The notes under the pieces: model-generated
The model's input: only the letters and a program-made list of their open reading frames with translations
The model's database searches: none
Told to the model about the DNA's origin: nothing
Assembly: GCF_007744515.1 (NCBI RefSeq)
Contig: NZ_CP036268.1
Coordinates: 510,482-574,481, forward strand
Length of the DNA stretch: 64,000 nucleotides
Direction: 5' to 3'
DNA from: Stratiformator vulcanicus
GTDB taxonomy: Bacteria > Planctomycetota > Planctomycetia > Planctomycetales > Planctomycetaceae
Translations under genes and position numbers: made by a program
In this document: piece after piece, positions 41,470 through 50,414 of the stretch
Position numbering within the stretch: position 1 is the stretch's first letter
Layout of the letters: every line of letters begins with the position of its first letter

Positions 41470-41895
41470 CCCGCGGGCGGTGCAGCTTCCAGCTTGAGCC
41501 TCGTCTTGAGTAACAGCGTCGCCTCGTGCCGCTGCCGGAGCCGCTCCCGAATCTTGAGAGCCGCCCGGGCGGCCTCTCTGGTCTCCATAGTTGGTCTCCT
41601 TAATGAAAGAAGCCGGGCCGATGGTGTGCGTCGACCCGGCTGCGGTGTGTGGCGATGCGAAAGCGTCAAGCCGCGTGCCGGGCACTGTCGCCTTCGTCGG
41701 GGTGATCGAGACGCGATCACCCTCAGTCAGCACCTGCTCCGACGAAGCGGGGAGCCGGTTGACGCGAATGAGATAGTCCCGCGGCGACCCGTGGGGAATG
41801 TGCTTGGCGAACAGCTGCGAGGTCGTGGTGCCATCGGCGACCTCCACCCAGTCCGCGAATCTGCCGCCATCGTTGTTGGTCAGCATAACCTTCAT
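41335..41895 (-). CDS. MoaD/ThiS-like (beta-grasp) protein, open frame with long tail
   Basis: The first 70 residues read as a beta-grasp, ubiquitin-like protein: [47 protein letters not shown] and [16 protein letters not shown]. That is the length and strand order of MoaD/ThiS-like proteins, but no C-terminal Gly-Gly is seen. The frame continues without a stop for another 115 residues through a terminator-like hairpin and over two small genes in other frames. A one-base shift would give a stop at 41666-41668, so the real gene may be about 75 codons with a frameshift. It lies beside a VirD4/TraG fragment, suggesting origin in a conjugative element. Confidence 0.5.
   Translation of the reverse strand: MKVMLTNNDGGRFADWVEVADGTTTSQLFAKHIPHGSPRDYLIRVNRLPASSEQVLTEGDRVSITPTKATVPGTRLDAFASPHTAAGSTHTIGPASFIKETNYGDQRGRPGGSQDSGAAPAAARGDAVTQDEAQAGSCTARGVIYTAHIAAGLMPDQYVRWLRGIPTEPEQTLNLTAAELSVGCSM
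41466..41588 (-). CDS. Small basic helical protein (40 aa), unknown function
   Basis: This 40-residue protein, [20 protein letters not shown] followed by [15 protein letters not shown], is a charged, probably entirely alpha-helical peptide. A strong Shine-Dalgarno (AAGGAG) sits 7 nt before the ATG, and a terminator-like hairpin (41611-41641) precedes it. The clear ribosome binding site and the GTGA overlap with the next gene support that it is real. Function is unknown. Confidence 0.55.
   Translation of the reverse strand: METREAARAALKIRERLRQRHEATLLLKTRLKLEAAPPAG
41611..41641 (-). terminator. Terminator-like hairpin before the 40-codon gene
   Basis: Arms AGCCGGGCCGA and TCGACCCGGCT (11 bp, one mismatch) enclose a 9-nt loop and are followed on the minus strand by TCTTTCATT. 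If real, the MoaD-like gene should end before it, although no stop is found in that frame. Confidence 0.5.
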
Positions 41896-41914
41896 AGGTT
41901 CGTTTCTTCAGTAA

Positions 41915-42577
41915 ATGGATTTCATTAATGTCAGTCAGCGCATGAAAAGAGCCGGCTCTGAGCTGGATGAGCGAGTCGTCGTTTCCGCTATAGATTCCGC
42001 TTCAAGAAGGCCTCCTTTCGATTGGGGGCTAAGAGTTCAAACGACTAATTCGCTCCATAGATATATGCCACAAAACGAGAAGCAATTAAGCATCCGCCCT
42101 GAGTTCCAATCCGGGCCGCTGCCATTCGGTGTAAATGGTAGTGTTGGGCGGATGGAATCGATCGTCAGTGCCGCCGGTGAGGTGGCCGGTCACGGCCTGC
42201 GGATGCACTATGTGTTCCAAGACCTGACGCAGGCCAAAGACATCTACGGCGACCGCTGGCAAACCTTCGTTGCCAACTCCGGCGTCGTGCAATGCTTCTC
42301 GGCCAACGACATCTTTACGGCCGAGTGGATCTCCAAACGCCTCGGCCGCACGACCGTCGCCTACAGCGAACGCAGCGGCGCCTCCGGCATGGCCCTCGCC
42401 AGCCAACCCTTCGCCGGAACCGGCCGCACCGAAACCGTCGACCTCCTCGCCCCGCATGAAGTGATGCGGTACTTCGCCCGAGAGGATCGACACCTACGGC
42501 AACTACTGCTCGTCTCCGGCCAACCGCCGCTGGTGTGCCAGAAGGGGTATTACGACAAGATCAAGATGGTGGTTTAA
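41915..42577 (+). pseudogene. VirD4/TraG-type conjugative coupling protein, C-terminal fragment
   Basis: From about 42143 the frame matches the C-terminal half of VirD4/TraG ATPases: GRMESIVSAAGEVAGHGLRM, FQDLTQAKDIYGDRWQTFV, ANSGVVQCFSANDIFTAEW and LLLVSGQPPLVCQKGYY. The homologous part begins just after where the LDEF Walker B motif should be; the 77 residues before it do not resemble the family. The N-terminal ATPase half is therefore missing and the gene cannot be functional. No other conjugation gene is in the window. Confidence 0.82.
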
Positions 42578-42936
42578 AAGAGACGAATGCACTGTCGGCA
42601 CCTGAGACGTGCAGATTTCGGGTTATCAAAGAGCCGCTGCCATCATACACCAGCACCACGTCGTCGAGTCCACCCTTGGCCGGGTCGGAGTCGTAGAGAT
42701 AGCGGAACTCTTCGTCGATCGTCCCGTCGGCGTTCGAATCGACCGTCTTGCCGATCCGGCGGTTCGAGGCGTCGTAGGTGTAGCTGACGATCTTGGTCGC
42801 CACGCCGAGCGAGTCGCGGAAGGTGACTTCCGTCAGCCGATTGCGGTGGTCCCACTTGTATTCAACGTAATCGCCGGTGGCGATCGTGGTCTTGTTCTCG
42901 TCGCGGGCTTTGTTAAGTTGATCCGCTAGCCTAGCT
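42561..42936 (-). pseudogene. Rhs/YD-repeat protein fragment
   Basis: A frame of about 120 residues reads KARDENKTTIATGDYVEYKW, HRNRLTEVTF, SYTYDASNRRIGKTVDSNAD and YLYDSDPAKG, then DDVVLVYDGSGSLITRNLH. These are YD-repeat and conserved pre-core motifs of Rhs proteins. It has no N-terminal part (an in-frame stop lies just upstream) and no core or toxin domain, and runs tail-to-tail into the VirD4 fragment. It is a relic. Confidence 0.8.
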
Positions 42937-43000
42937 CAAATCGCCCGCTTCCAGTTGGCGGAAGCATTATGCCCGACGTAGCGTGCCGATATATTAAGTG

Positions 43001-43150
43001 TCAACGGTCGATGTGTATTGCCCCGCGCTCGCTGGGGGCGACTAAAAGGTCGTCCCCAGCCACCCGTCGCGCGATGCAAAGCCCGTCTGCCGAGAAGGCA
43101 ACCTCCGTTGCATCCCAGTTCGGCAATGTGTCGAAGACGCGACAAAGTGT
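43001..43150 (-). pseudogene. Possible C-terminal gene fragment (WD/beta-propeller-like?)
   Basis: One minus frame reads DTLPNWDATEVAFSADGLCI followed by ARRVAGDDLLVAPSERGAIH and a stop. The AFSADG pattern resembles beta-propeller strands. An in-frame stop just upstream means that only a fragment could remain. The evidence is weak; otherwise 42937-43353 holds no gene that I can support. Confidence 0.22.
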
Positions 43151-43353
43151 GGGCCGAGGCCAAAGTTATTCAGAAAGTGTGGCGACTTTTGCTCGAAATG
43201 GCTGATCGACGTCAGATAGTGATCTGGCGGAAAATGCTTCGCGGACGGCACGTTTTCGTCCGCAGCAGCGTTGAGCATGTGTTCGTTATACTAATGCGAT
43301 TATGAAACGGCTTCTAAAAAGTTGATGAGCAAATGCCGCTGGCTTGGGTACCT

Positions 43354-44835
43354 TCAATTTGTGCTGGCAATTACTTCGGCTTTGGGGACAAGCGTCGGAT
43401 CCTTAAAGTCAGGCCCGATCTGTTCCGCGTAGTCGTCGAGGACCTTTTGCAAAGTCGCTCTCGCGGTCTCCGCGTCGGGAGATCCGGTTCCTAAGCTGAT
43501 ATCGTGAGTCTCATCAATATCAGTTTGCAGGTCATAGAAACGTCCGTCCCACAGTAGTTTGTAGCGAGTTCCAACCACGTAGCGGCGGTGCGCCTTCGGG
43601 ACGCCATCGTAAAATTGCGAGAGTTCGCCCTTAACGATATTGGGATGAGACCCATCGTCAATATAAACCCATTCGCGAGGATTGCCCTGCTCTCCACGAA
43701 TTTGTGGAAGCAGCGAGACTCCGTCGAAGGTGTCATCGGACGGAAGTTCCGCACCTGCCGCCGCAACGCAAGTCGGCAGTAGGTCTGTGATACACATTAA
43801 CTCATCCCGGACCACTCCCGAAGCCCCGCCCGCCGTCCAGTTGGCGATGAAAGGCACCCGAGTCGCCCCCTCATAAAGTCCGCCTTTTGTGCCGGGCAGG
43901 TAAAGTTGGCCTTTTGCGATGCTTTTTTTATCAGCGGGGCTATCCTTGTGACCGTTATCACCAACAAACAAGATCAGCGTGTTGTCTCGCACTCCGGCTA
44001 ATTCCAGAGCCTCGATAATTTGTCCGACGAGCGTATCAACGTAATTCACCGAGTTGGCATAGGAAGGCTCCGCGTCGACGCGAGGGATTTTAGGGTGCCT
44101 GATATGTGCTAGTTTCGTCGCATAATACAGGAAAAATGGATTCTCCTTGTGACGAGTGATAAAGTCACAAGCCCAGCGATTCATAACATCCGGCCCGAAT
44201 TGCCCCTTGAGCACGGTCGCGTGCTCCGCCTTATAGACGTTGTCGACTGTCGCGCAGTGCATGTCGCCGCCGTTGATTCGTTTTACACTCGTCGGCTGGT
44301 TGAATTCGCTTAAGTAGCCGCGGGCGTTGAAAGTCATGACTTGCGGATCATGAAATTGGTACTGTCCGCAGTAGATGGCGGCCTCGTCATAGCCCTTGAG
44401 TGACGGGTTAAAAAGCGGCCCCATCATCCACTTGCCGACATGCCCCGTCGTATAACCTGCCCGCTTCATTAACTTCGGGATAAATATCGTTTCGAGCTTG
44501 GGTTTCGGATAGCGAAATCCGTGCTTGCCGGTCATCAATGTCTGTCGGGTCGGCGAACACATCGCCCGGGCGTGCGCGTGAGTCCATCGCACGCCGGTCT
44601 CAGCAAGGGCATCGATGTTGGGCGTGTGAATAGGAATGCCCCGGCATGTCAGGCCCCCGTTTGCCCCGACGAACTGGTAACCCAGTTCATCGACAATGAT
44701 TAGAACGACATTCGGACGTGACGCCTTACGCGGCGGTTCGGCCGCTCCTGCAAGTGTCGCGATCGGACAATATGCAAGAGCCGCGAAGGCGAAAGATAAT
44801 TTAACCAACCGACCAGATTGGGGAACCGTCGTCAT
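43354..44835 (-). CDS. Secreted sulfatase
   Basis: This 493-residue protein has an N-terminal signal (LSFAFAALAYCPIATLAGAA), the sulfatase start RPNVVLIIVDELGYQF with the metal-binding Asp49, and the formylglycine motif CSPTRQTLMTGK (Cys93 to Arg97). LFVGDNGHKDSPADKK is the second metal-site motif. The canonical DD pair near residue 49 is D-E here, which is tolerated in the family. Planctomycetes use large sets of such enzymes to desulfate polysaccharides; the substrate cannot be told. It is the last gene of a leftward run, starting 60 bp after the DUF1552 gene. Confidence 0.92.
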   Translation of the reverse strand: MTTVPQSGRLVKLSFAFAALAYCPIATLAGAAEPPRKASRPNVVLIIVDELGYQFVGANGGLTCRGIPIHTPNIDALAETGVRWTHAHARAMCSPTRQTLMTGKHGFRYPKPKLETIFIPKLMKRAGYTTGHVGKWMMGPLFNPSLKGYDEAAIYCGQYQFHDPQVMTFNARGYLSEFNQPTSVKRINGGDMHCATVDNVYKAEHATVLKGQFGPDVMNRWACDFITRHKENPFFLYYATKLAHIRHPKIPRVDAEPSYANSVNYVDTLVGQIIEALELAGVRDNTLILFVGDNGHKDSPADKKSIAKGQLYLPGTKGGLYEGATRVPFIANWTAGGASGVVRDELMCITDLLPTCVAAAGAELPSDDTFDGVSLLPQIRGEQGNPREWVYIDDGSHPNIVKGELSQFYDGVPKAHRRYVVGTRYKLLWDGRFYDLQTDIDETHDISLGTGSPDAETARATLQKVLDDYAEQIGPDFKDPTLVPKAEVIASTN

Positions 44836-44895
44836 TAATGATCTCAGTCTGAAAGTTGATTTTACTATCGAGGTGCTCGGCTTCAGCTCAAAAAG

Positions 44896-46182
44896 CTAAA
44901 CGATCTCCAGCCCGCGCATCGTGCCCGTGCTAGTGGCGAAGCTGTCGGTCTCGATGCCGAGCCGTTGCAGAACGCTGACGAAGAGGTTGGGGAGCGGATA
45001 GTCAGAGTGGCCACCCAACGCCTGATAGCCTGAGTGACGAAATCCGCCACCGGCAAGCAGCACGGGTAGGTTCGTGTTCGTGTGAGCATTCCCGTTGCCA
45101 AGCGGAGTGCCGTAAAACACGGATGTCTCATCCAGCAGGGAATGACCACCGGTACGTGAATCATCCAGGCCGGCCAACAGATTGCGAAGCTCTTCGAATT
45201 GAGCCGATTCAATCAGTCGCAACTGCTTGAGCTTCGCGGGTTGATTGCCGTGGTGCGTCAGCGGGTGGGTGCCGGTGTCGACGCCTTTTATGTTCGGCTT
45301 CGCAGCGTTTTGGTGGATATAGATCGAAATTAATCGCGTGGAGTCGGTCTCAAAGGCGAGTCGGGTCAGGTCGAACATCGCTCGCGTTTTTTCAATGAGT
45401 GCGCCGGGGTCTTTAAAGTCCTGCGGCGGATCCATCTCGACTCGCGCCTTCGGCTTTAATTCCCACTGCTCGGTCTTGTGCAGCCGTTGCTCCAAGTCGC
45501 GGACGCCCGTATAGAACTGATCGAGCTTTTGGCGATCAGCCGGCCCGAGCCGTTTTCCTAATTGCCACGACCGTTCGCCGATCGAATCAAGAATGCTGCG
45601 GCCTTGCCGCAGTTTCTTAACCTGTGCATTCACGGCCTCGGGCGAGCCTTGAATAAATAGTTTTCGGAATAGGCTCGATGGCGAGTCTTCTCCGGGGATT
45701 TGCACTCCCGACTGCGTATAGGAGAGGCTTTGCTTTGTCCCGATCGCCAGTGCGAGCGAGGGAAAGCGGGTCAGGTGACCGATCCGCTCAGCGGCGAACT
45801 GGTCGACCGAAATTGTATTGCGAAAGCCGCTGCGGCCGGGATGAGGCGCGGCTGTGAGGAAGCAGCGCTCCGCGGTATGCCCGCCGTCGACTTCCGGGTG
45901 CGAGACGCCGGCAAAGGCCGTCATCCGATCTCGGAAAGGCTTTAGGATCTCCAGGTACGGCGACGTCTGTTTCCGCTCGCCTTCACCCTTGGCGAAGAAG
46001 TATTGCGGGAGAATTCCCTGATTGGTTTCAATCGCGACGAATCGCTGCGGACCTACCGCGTCGGTGCTCTTTGCAAAGGCCGGGGTCATGGCGTCCAAGG
46101 CAGGCAGAGCCAAACCGACGCCGACTCCTCGCAATACGGTGCGTCGGCTTAACTGTGATCGGCTGGTCGATCGAATACTCAT
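44896..46182 (-). CDS. DUF1552 family exported protein
   Basis: The open frame extends to 46239, but ATG 46182 is preferred because it begins a Tat signal (SRRTVLRGVGVGLALPALDA). The mature protein, about 400 residues, has DUF1552 features: NQGILPQYFFAKGEGERK, GHTAERCFLTAAPHPGRSGF, and a GTHPLTHHGNQPAK segment with candidate metal-binding histidines. The biochemical role of DUF1552 is not known. It is nearly always the partner of a DUF1592/1588/1585 cytochrome-like protein, as here with the gene immediately upstream. Confidence 0.9.
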   Translation of the reverse strand: MSIRSTSRSQLSRRTVLRGVGVGLALPALDAMTPAFAKSTDAVGPQRFVAIETNQGILPQYFFAKGEGERKQTSPYLEILKPFRDRMTAFAGVSHPEVDGGHTAERCFLTAAPHPGRSGFRNTISVDQFAAERIGHLTRFPSLALAIGTKQSLSYTQSGVQIPGEDSPSSLFRKLFIQGSPEAVNAQVKKLRQGRSILDSIGERSWQLGKRLGPADRQKLDQFYTGVRDLEQRLHKTEQWELKPKARVEMDPPQDFKDPGALIEKTRAMFDLTRLAFETDSTRLISIYIHQNAAKPNIKGVDTGTHPLTHHGNQPAKLKQLRLIESAQFEELRNLLAGLDDSRTGGHSLLDETSVFYGTPLGNGNAHTNTNLPVLLAGGGFRHSGYQALGGHSDYPLPNLFVSVLQRLGIETDSFATSTGTMRGLEIV

Positions 46183-46274
46183 TGCAAGTACCTCTTCTAT
46201 TTCAATTGAACTGTCTTGTTGACGCTGAAGCCGAATCAATTCGACGATGAAAACGACCTCGAAGAAAGCTTCGG

Positions 46275-48857
46275 CTACTTCGACCGGAACGCTTCGCTGA
46301 GAACAATATCTCGCAGGATCGTCTGCACGGGATATCCGTCAGACGCGGTCTTCTGCAGGATCGATTCGATTTCGAGCCGATCCGCGAACGTCGGGCGGGC
46401 ACCGGTCGCAAATGTCATCAGGCGTTCGGTCAGGTTACGCGCGAGTTGCTCTTCACGACTGAGCAGGTAGTCGCGGAACTCGTGAATATCCTTAAAAGAC
46501 GACCCTTCATAGGTGACACCCGACGCATCGACCGGCAGTCCGATTTTATATTTTCCTCTCCGCTCGTTCGGCGGGATCTTCGCTGTTGTTCCCATGCCGA
46601 GCGAGCGGTAGTTCTCTCGCCATGCTCCCATGACGTCGAAGTTTTCTAACGCAAAGCCGGGGGGATCGATCTTCGCGTGACACGCAGCGCACGATTCGAA
46701 CCGGCTATGTTTGGCGAGCAAGTCACGGATGGTCGTCGCCCCTCGTGTATCGGGTTCGATCGCGCCAGCCCCCGGCGGGGGAGGGGCGGGCGGGGTACCG
46801 AGAATGCGGTCTTGCACCCATGCTCCCCGCAGCACCGGCGAAGTTGTTAAACCATTCGCCGTTATCTTAAGAATGCTGGACTGCGTTAAGAAGCCACCGC
46901 GGGGCGAGTCGGATGGGAGCGAGACCCGCTGAAGCTCTCTCCCTTCAACGCCCTCGATATCATAGAGCTTGGCCAGCCTTTCGTTCACCATGACGAAGTC
47001 AGCATCGACAACCGTCTTGGCCGGAAGGTTATCGCGGACCATCACGCCGAATGTCGCCACCGTCTCATCGACTGCTGAGTCAACGAGGTGGTTGTCGCAG
47101 AAGTATTCCGGAAACAGGTCTTTGTCGGGCGACGTGTCGTGAATCTTTCGCAACTCCAGCCATTGGCCTGCGAAATCACCAAAAAATCGCCCGGCTCTCG
47201 GATCAGCGAGCAGCCGCGAGAATTCACGCATCAGGACGGCATCACGTTGTAATCCCTCTGTCCGTGCCGCCTCAAGCAGCGACTCGTCCGGAGTGGTCCG
47301 CCATAGCAAATAGGAGAGTCGAGTCGCTAACGCATAGTCATCCAAGCGACCCGGTGCTTCTTGGAAGTACAGAAAATCAGGGGAGCAAAGCACCGCCTTG
47401 TAAGCCGTCCGCATCGCATCCTGAAAACATAGCTTGTTCTTAATACCTTCGATCGCGAAGGCGAGGCATCTTTTGACCTCCGATTCCTCGGGTGGTCGGC
47501 GGTAGGCACGGTACATGAACTGTCGCAACAGTCGTTCCGCATCCGCAGCCGGTCGCCGCGATTCGACCATCATCATTTTCGGCGGCAATTGAAACGTCTC
47601 GCGAAGGCCTCTTTTGTTCGCAGTTAAATCCGGTCGATTCAGAGGCTGAGGTGGACGAAATCGACTCCGCTGCGTCCAAGGCGTCATCGGCAGGTCTCCG
47701 AAGAGTTGCTGATAACTCTCGGAGGGCCAAGGCTGCTTCTTCACATCGCGATCGCACGATTCGTCGGCGAAGGGACCCTCAATTTCAAACCAGTCCACGG
47801 CGATCCCGTGACGCGGAACATCTTTGTTCCACTTCGAATCGTTCATGGTCGCGCAGAAAAACTCGAGCGGTTCGCCTTCGTATTGCCAAGCCGTAAATTC
47901 AACGATTCCGCCCTCTGGCCCTTCGGGAACGTCAAACTTGCCGAGCACTCGCTTGGCAGCGGTATTAATCCACGCGACTTGCCCTTCGGTCGGAGGGAGC
48001 AATTTTTCTTCTTCTCCCGAACGATCAACAAGTGCGGCCCGGCATCGAACGCGGAAGCGATACCAACCCGGAATCTGCTGCGACTTATTGCGAATACGTC
48101 GGGGAGCCTGCGCGTTATTCGGCTGACCGACGAAAAATGTCCACTCCGGCCGATCGTCGATACTCTTATAAATTTTCTTCCAGCCTTTACCCAGATAACG
48201 TCCTTCTTCCGAAAACCAGGTGCGCACCGTCGTTGGTTCCGGTGCCGGCCGCAGCCGCATTGCGCCGTCGATCGCGACCTCCGCTGCCTCAAGGTAGCGG
48301 GCCAGTTGAACATAAGAAACTTCTTGCACGTCAGCGACGTTGTCGAAGCCGTGTGACTCGGGATCAGGCGGTAGCATTTCCTTCAGCTGAAGCCATGGCG
48401 CCTTGAGCAAGTCGCGAAGCGTGACTTCATACTCAAGCGGATTCAGTCTTCGTCCGCCGACCCGACCGTGCGTTGTATATCGATCCCGCCACGCGTCGTG
48501 CAGAGCATTGTCGGTCAATTCGGAGAATTGTTTAATGTCGTGCGGATCGGGACGCTCTTCCGCAGCCGGTGGCATCTCGCCTGAGACGACACGGTCGTGA
48601 ATGCGGGTCCACGCGTCCAGGCTTTGGGGGTCGGCCGAATCAAACTTTAGCGCCTCAAGATTCAGTCCCGCCTCGGCATCTTCGCCTTCGTGGCAGTACA
48701 TGCAGTGATTGGCAAGAAATTCATGTCCGACCGGAGACTCAGCGGCATTAAGTTCCGAGAACGAGTAGACCAATCCCGCCATGGCCGTAGTCACTGCAAC
48801 CAAGTACCTTGAGAAAGATTGGGTGAAACTGCTTGATGTCGTATTGTTAATTGTCAT
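46275..48857 (-). CDS. Planctomycete cytochrome-like protein (DUF1587/1595/1592/1588/1585)
   Basis: This 860-residue exported protein has two c-type haem motifs: CMYCH at 52-56, and CAACH near residue 722 in the C-terminal DUF1588/1585 region (FALENFDVMGAWRENYRS follows it). Middle segments such as LLRQFMYRAYRRPPEESEVK and YALATRLSYLLWRTTPDESL are typical DUF1595/1592. It is paired with DUF1552 and is thought to act in the periplasm or an extracytoplasmic compartment, with function unknown. An N-terminal hydrophobic segment (LVAVTTAMAGLVYSFS) is the signal. Confidence 0.93.
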   Translation of the reverse strand: MTINNTTSSSFTQSFSRYLVAVTTAMAGLVYSFSELNAAESPVGHEFLANHCMYCHEGEDAEAGLNLEALKFDSADPQSLDAWTRIHDRVVSGEMPPAAEERPDPHDIKQFSELTDNALHDAWRDRYTTHGRVGGRRLNPLEYEVTLRDLLKAPWLQLKEMLPPDPESHGFDNVADVQEVSYVQLARYLEAAEVAIDGAMRLRPAPEPTTVRTWFSEEGRYLGKGWKKIYKSIDDRPEWTFFVGQPNNAQAPRRIRNKSQQIPGWYRFRVRCRAALVDRSGEEEKLLPPTEGQVAWINTAAKRVLGKFDVPEGPEGGIVEFTAWQYEGEPLEFFCATMNDSKWNKDVPRHGIAVDWFEIEGPFADESCDRDVKKQPWPSESYQQLFGDLPMTPWTQRSRFRPPQPLNRPDLTANKRGLRETFQLPPKMMMVESRRPAADAERLLRQFMYRAYRRPPEESEVKRCLAFAIEGIKNKLCFQDAMRTAYKAVLCSPDFLYFQEAPGRLDDYALATRLSYLLWRTTPDESLLEAARTEGLQRDAVLMREFSRLLADPRAGRFFGDFAGQWLELRKIHDTSPDKDLFPEYFCDNHLVDSAVDETVATFGVMVRDNLPAKTVVDADFVMVNERLAKLYDIEGVEGRELQRVSLPSDSPRGGFLTQSSILKITANGLTTSPVLRGAWVQDRILGTPPAPPPPGAGAIEPDTRGATTIRDLLAKHSRFESCAACHAKIDPPGFALENFDVMGAWRENYRSLGMGTTAKIPPNERRGKYKIGLPVDASGVTYEGSSFKDIHEFRDYLLSREEQLARNLTERLMTFATGARPTFADRLEIESILQKTASDGYPVQTILRDIVLSEAFRSK

Positions 48858-48935
48858 CCGGCAACTCGTTTGCTAAGTGTGGGCACCTGCGTTCGCCCCT
48901 AATATTTGTCTTGTCATGAAGACCCGAGATCGGCA

Positions 48936-50345
48936 CTACGCCAATATGTTTTGGGCAACTCGACCGTAGACATCGGTTAAACGGAAATCGCGTCCTGCGT
49001 AGCGGTACGTCAACGCTTTGTGGTCGAGACCCAATATGTGCAAGATCGTTGCGTGAAGATCGTGGATGTGCATCCGGCCTTCGACCGCGTTCTCACCGGT
49101 CTCGTCGGTACCGCCGTAGCTGAATCCGCCTTTGACGCCGCCGCCAGCCATCCACATGGTGAATCCGCCGGCGTTGTGGTCGCTGCCATCCTTCTTCGCG
49201 TTGCCGACGGTACGTCCGAACTCTCCGCCCCACAAGACAAGCGTATCGTCGAGCAGGCCGCGCCGATCAAGATCGGTCAGTAGGGCCGCGATCGGCTGGT
49301 CAGTCGCCCATGCACGTCCTTCGAGACAATCGCGGTGATTATTGTGCCCATCCCACCATTGATCATTAATTTCGACGAAACGAACTCCGGCTTCTAACAG
49401 CCGCCGGGCAACAAGGCACTGCGTGCCATTCACGTGCATGAGGGCATCTCGACCCATCGCCTTGCGCTTCTCACGATTGGTCACACCGTACATATCGAGT
49501 GTCGATTCCGACTCGTCGGAGACATCCAGCAACTCCGGCAACGCAGCCTGCATCCGAAAGCCGCGTTCGTACGATTCAATTAACCCGTCGATCTGTCGGT
49601 TCGTCGGATCCTGCATTGCAAGCCGCTCATTCGCGGCTCGTGCGAACGCCAATTGCTGGCGCTGCAACGCGGGAGATAAACGAGCATTCGCCAAATGTCT
49701 TACGTCATCGCGGCCAATCTCATGAAACGGCCGACCGATTGACAAACCCTGGTAAGCCGCGGGGAGAAAAGCGCTGCCCCAATTCTGACCGCCGCCCGCT
49801 TCGTGCTGCATGTTCATCACGACGAAGCCGGGCAGGTTGTCGTTTTCCGTGCCGAGACCATACTGAATCCACGCACCCATCGAGGGTCGCGTCAGCACGC
49901 TATTGCCCGTATGCAGAAAGAGCGTCGCCTCGTTGTGAATCGGGAAATCGGTGTGCATCCCCCTGAGCAGGCATAGTTTGTCGGCATGTTTGGCGATATG
50001 AGGGAACAACTCCGAAATCCAGAGCCCCGATTCGCCGTGCTGCGAGAATTGAAACCGCCAGTCCCGATTCTTGTCTTTATTGAGAAGGTAGGGCTTATAA
50101 TCAAAAGTGTCCATCTGCGAGGGAGCACCCCGCATTTGAATAAATAGCACCCGCTGCGCCCGCGGCGCGAAATGTGGTTTCTTGGCGGCCAGAATACTCT
50201 CAGGTTGCGGTGCGGCCGGCGCGTTTCTGGCGGCGAGCCCGGCGAGCGCGAGATATCCGAACCCCTGCGAGGCCTGCTTCAACATCGAACGACGCGAGAC
50301 AAGTTGTCCCGACACATTTGAAATCGGTCGTGATGAACTCGGCAT
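48936..50345 (-). CDS. DUF1501 family Tat-exported protein
   Basis: This 469-residue protein has a Tat-like signal (VSRRSMLKQASQGFGYLALA), then the DUF1501 motifs LFIQMRGAPSQMDTFDYKP, PIHNEATLFLHTGN, and WGGEFGRTVGNAKKDGSDHN followed by GGFTMWMAGGGVKGG. DUF1501 is a sulfatase/alkaline-phosphatase-like fold family, nearly always encoded next to a PSCyt1/DUF1549/DUF1553 gene, as here (the upstream gene ends 70 bp away). The substrate is unknown. Confidence 0.93.
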   Translation of the reverse strand: MPSSSRPISNVSGQLVSRRSMLKQASQGFGYLALAGLAARNAPAAPQPESILAAKKPHFAPRAQRVLFIQMRGAPSQMDTFDYKPYLLNKDKNRDWRFQFSQHGESGLWISELFPHIAKHADKLCLLRGMHTDFPIHNEATLFLHTGNSVLTRPSMGAWIQYGLGTENDNLPGFVVMNMQHEAGGGQNWGSAFLPAAYQGLSIGRPFHEIGRDDVRHLANARLSPALQRQQLAFARAANERLAMQDPTNRQIDGLIESYERGFRMQAALPELLDVSDESESTLDMYGVTNREKRKAMGRDALMHVNGTQCLVARRLLEAGVRFVEINDQWWDGHNNHRDCLEGRAWATDQPIAALLTDLDRRGLLDDTLVLWGGEFGRTVGNAKKDGSDHNAGGFTMWMAGGGVKGGFSYGGTDETGENAVEGRMHIHDLHATILHILGLDHKALTYRYAGRDFRLTDVYGRVAQNILA

Positions 50346-50414
50346 TGGAGATCGATTTGATGAAAGAGTTGATTAAGTAGCAGCCTCAGTCGACTTCAGC
50401 GGACCCTCAAAGAG

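Noticed and set aside
42936-43278. Minus-strand frames of 75-78 codons near 43 kb
   Set aside because: No recognisable motif, start or ribosome site; at most one short beta-propeller-like stretch in another frame, which is listed as a weak fragment.
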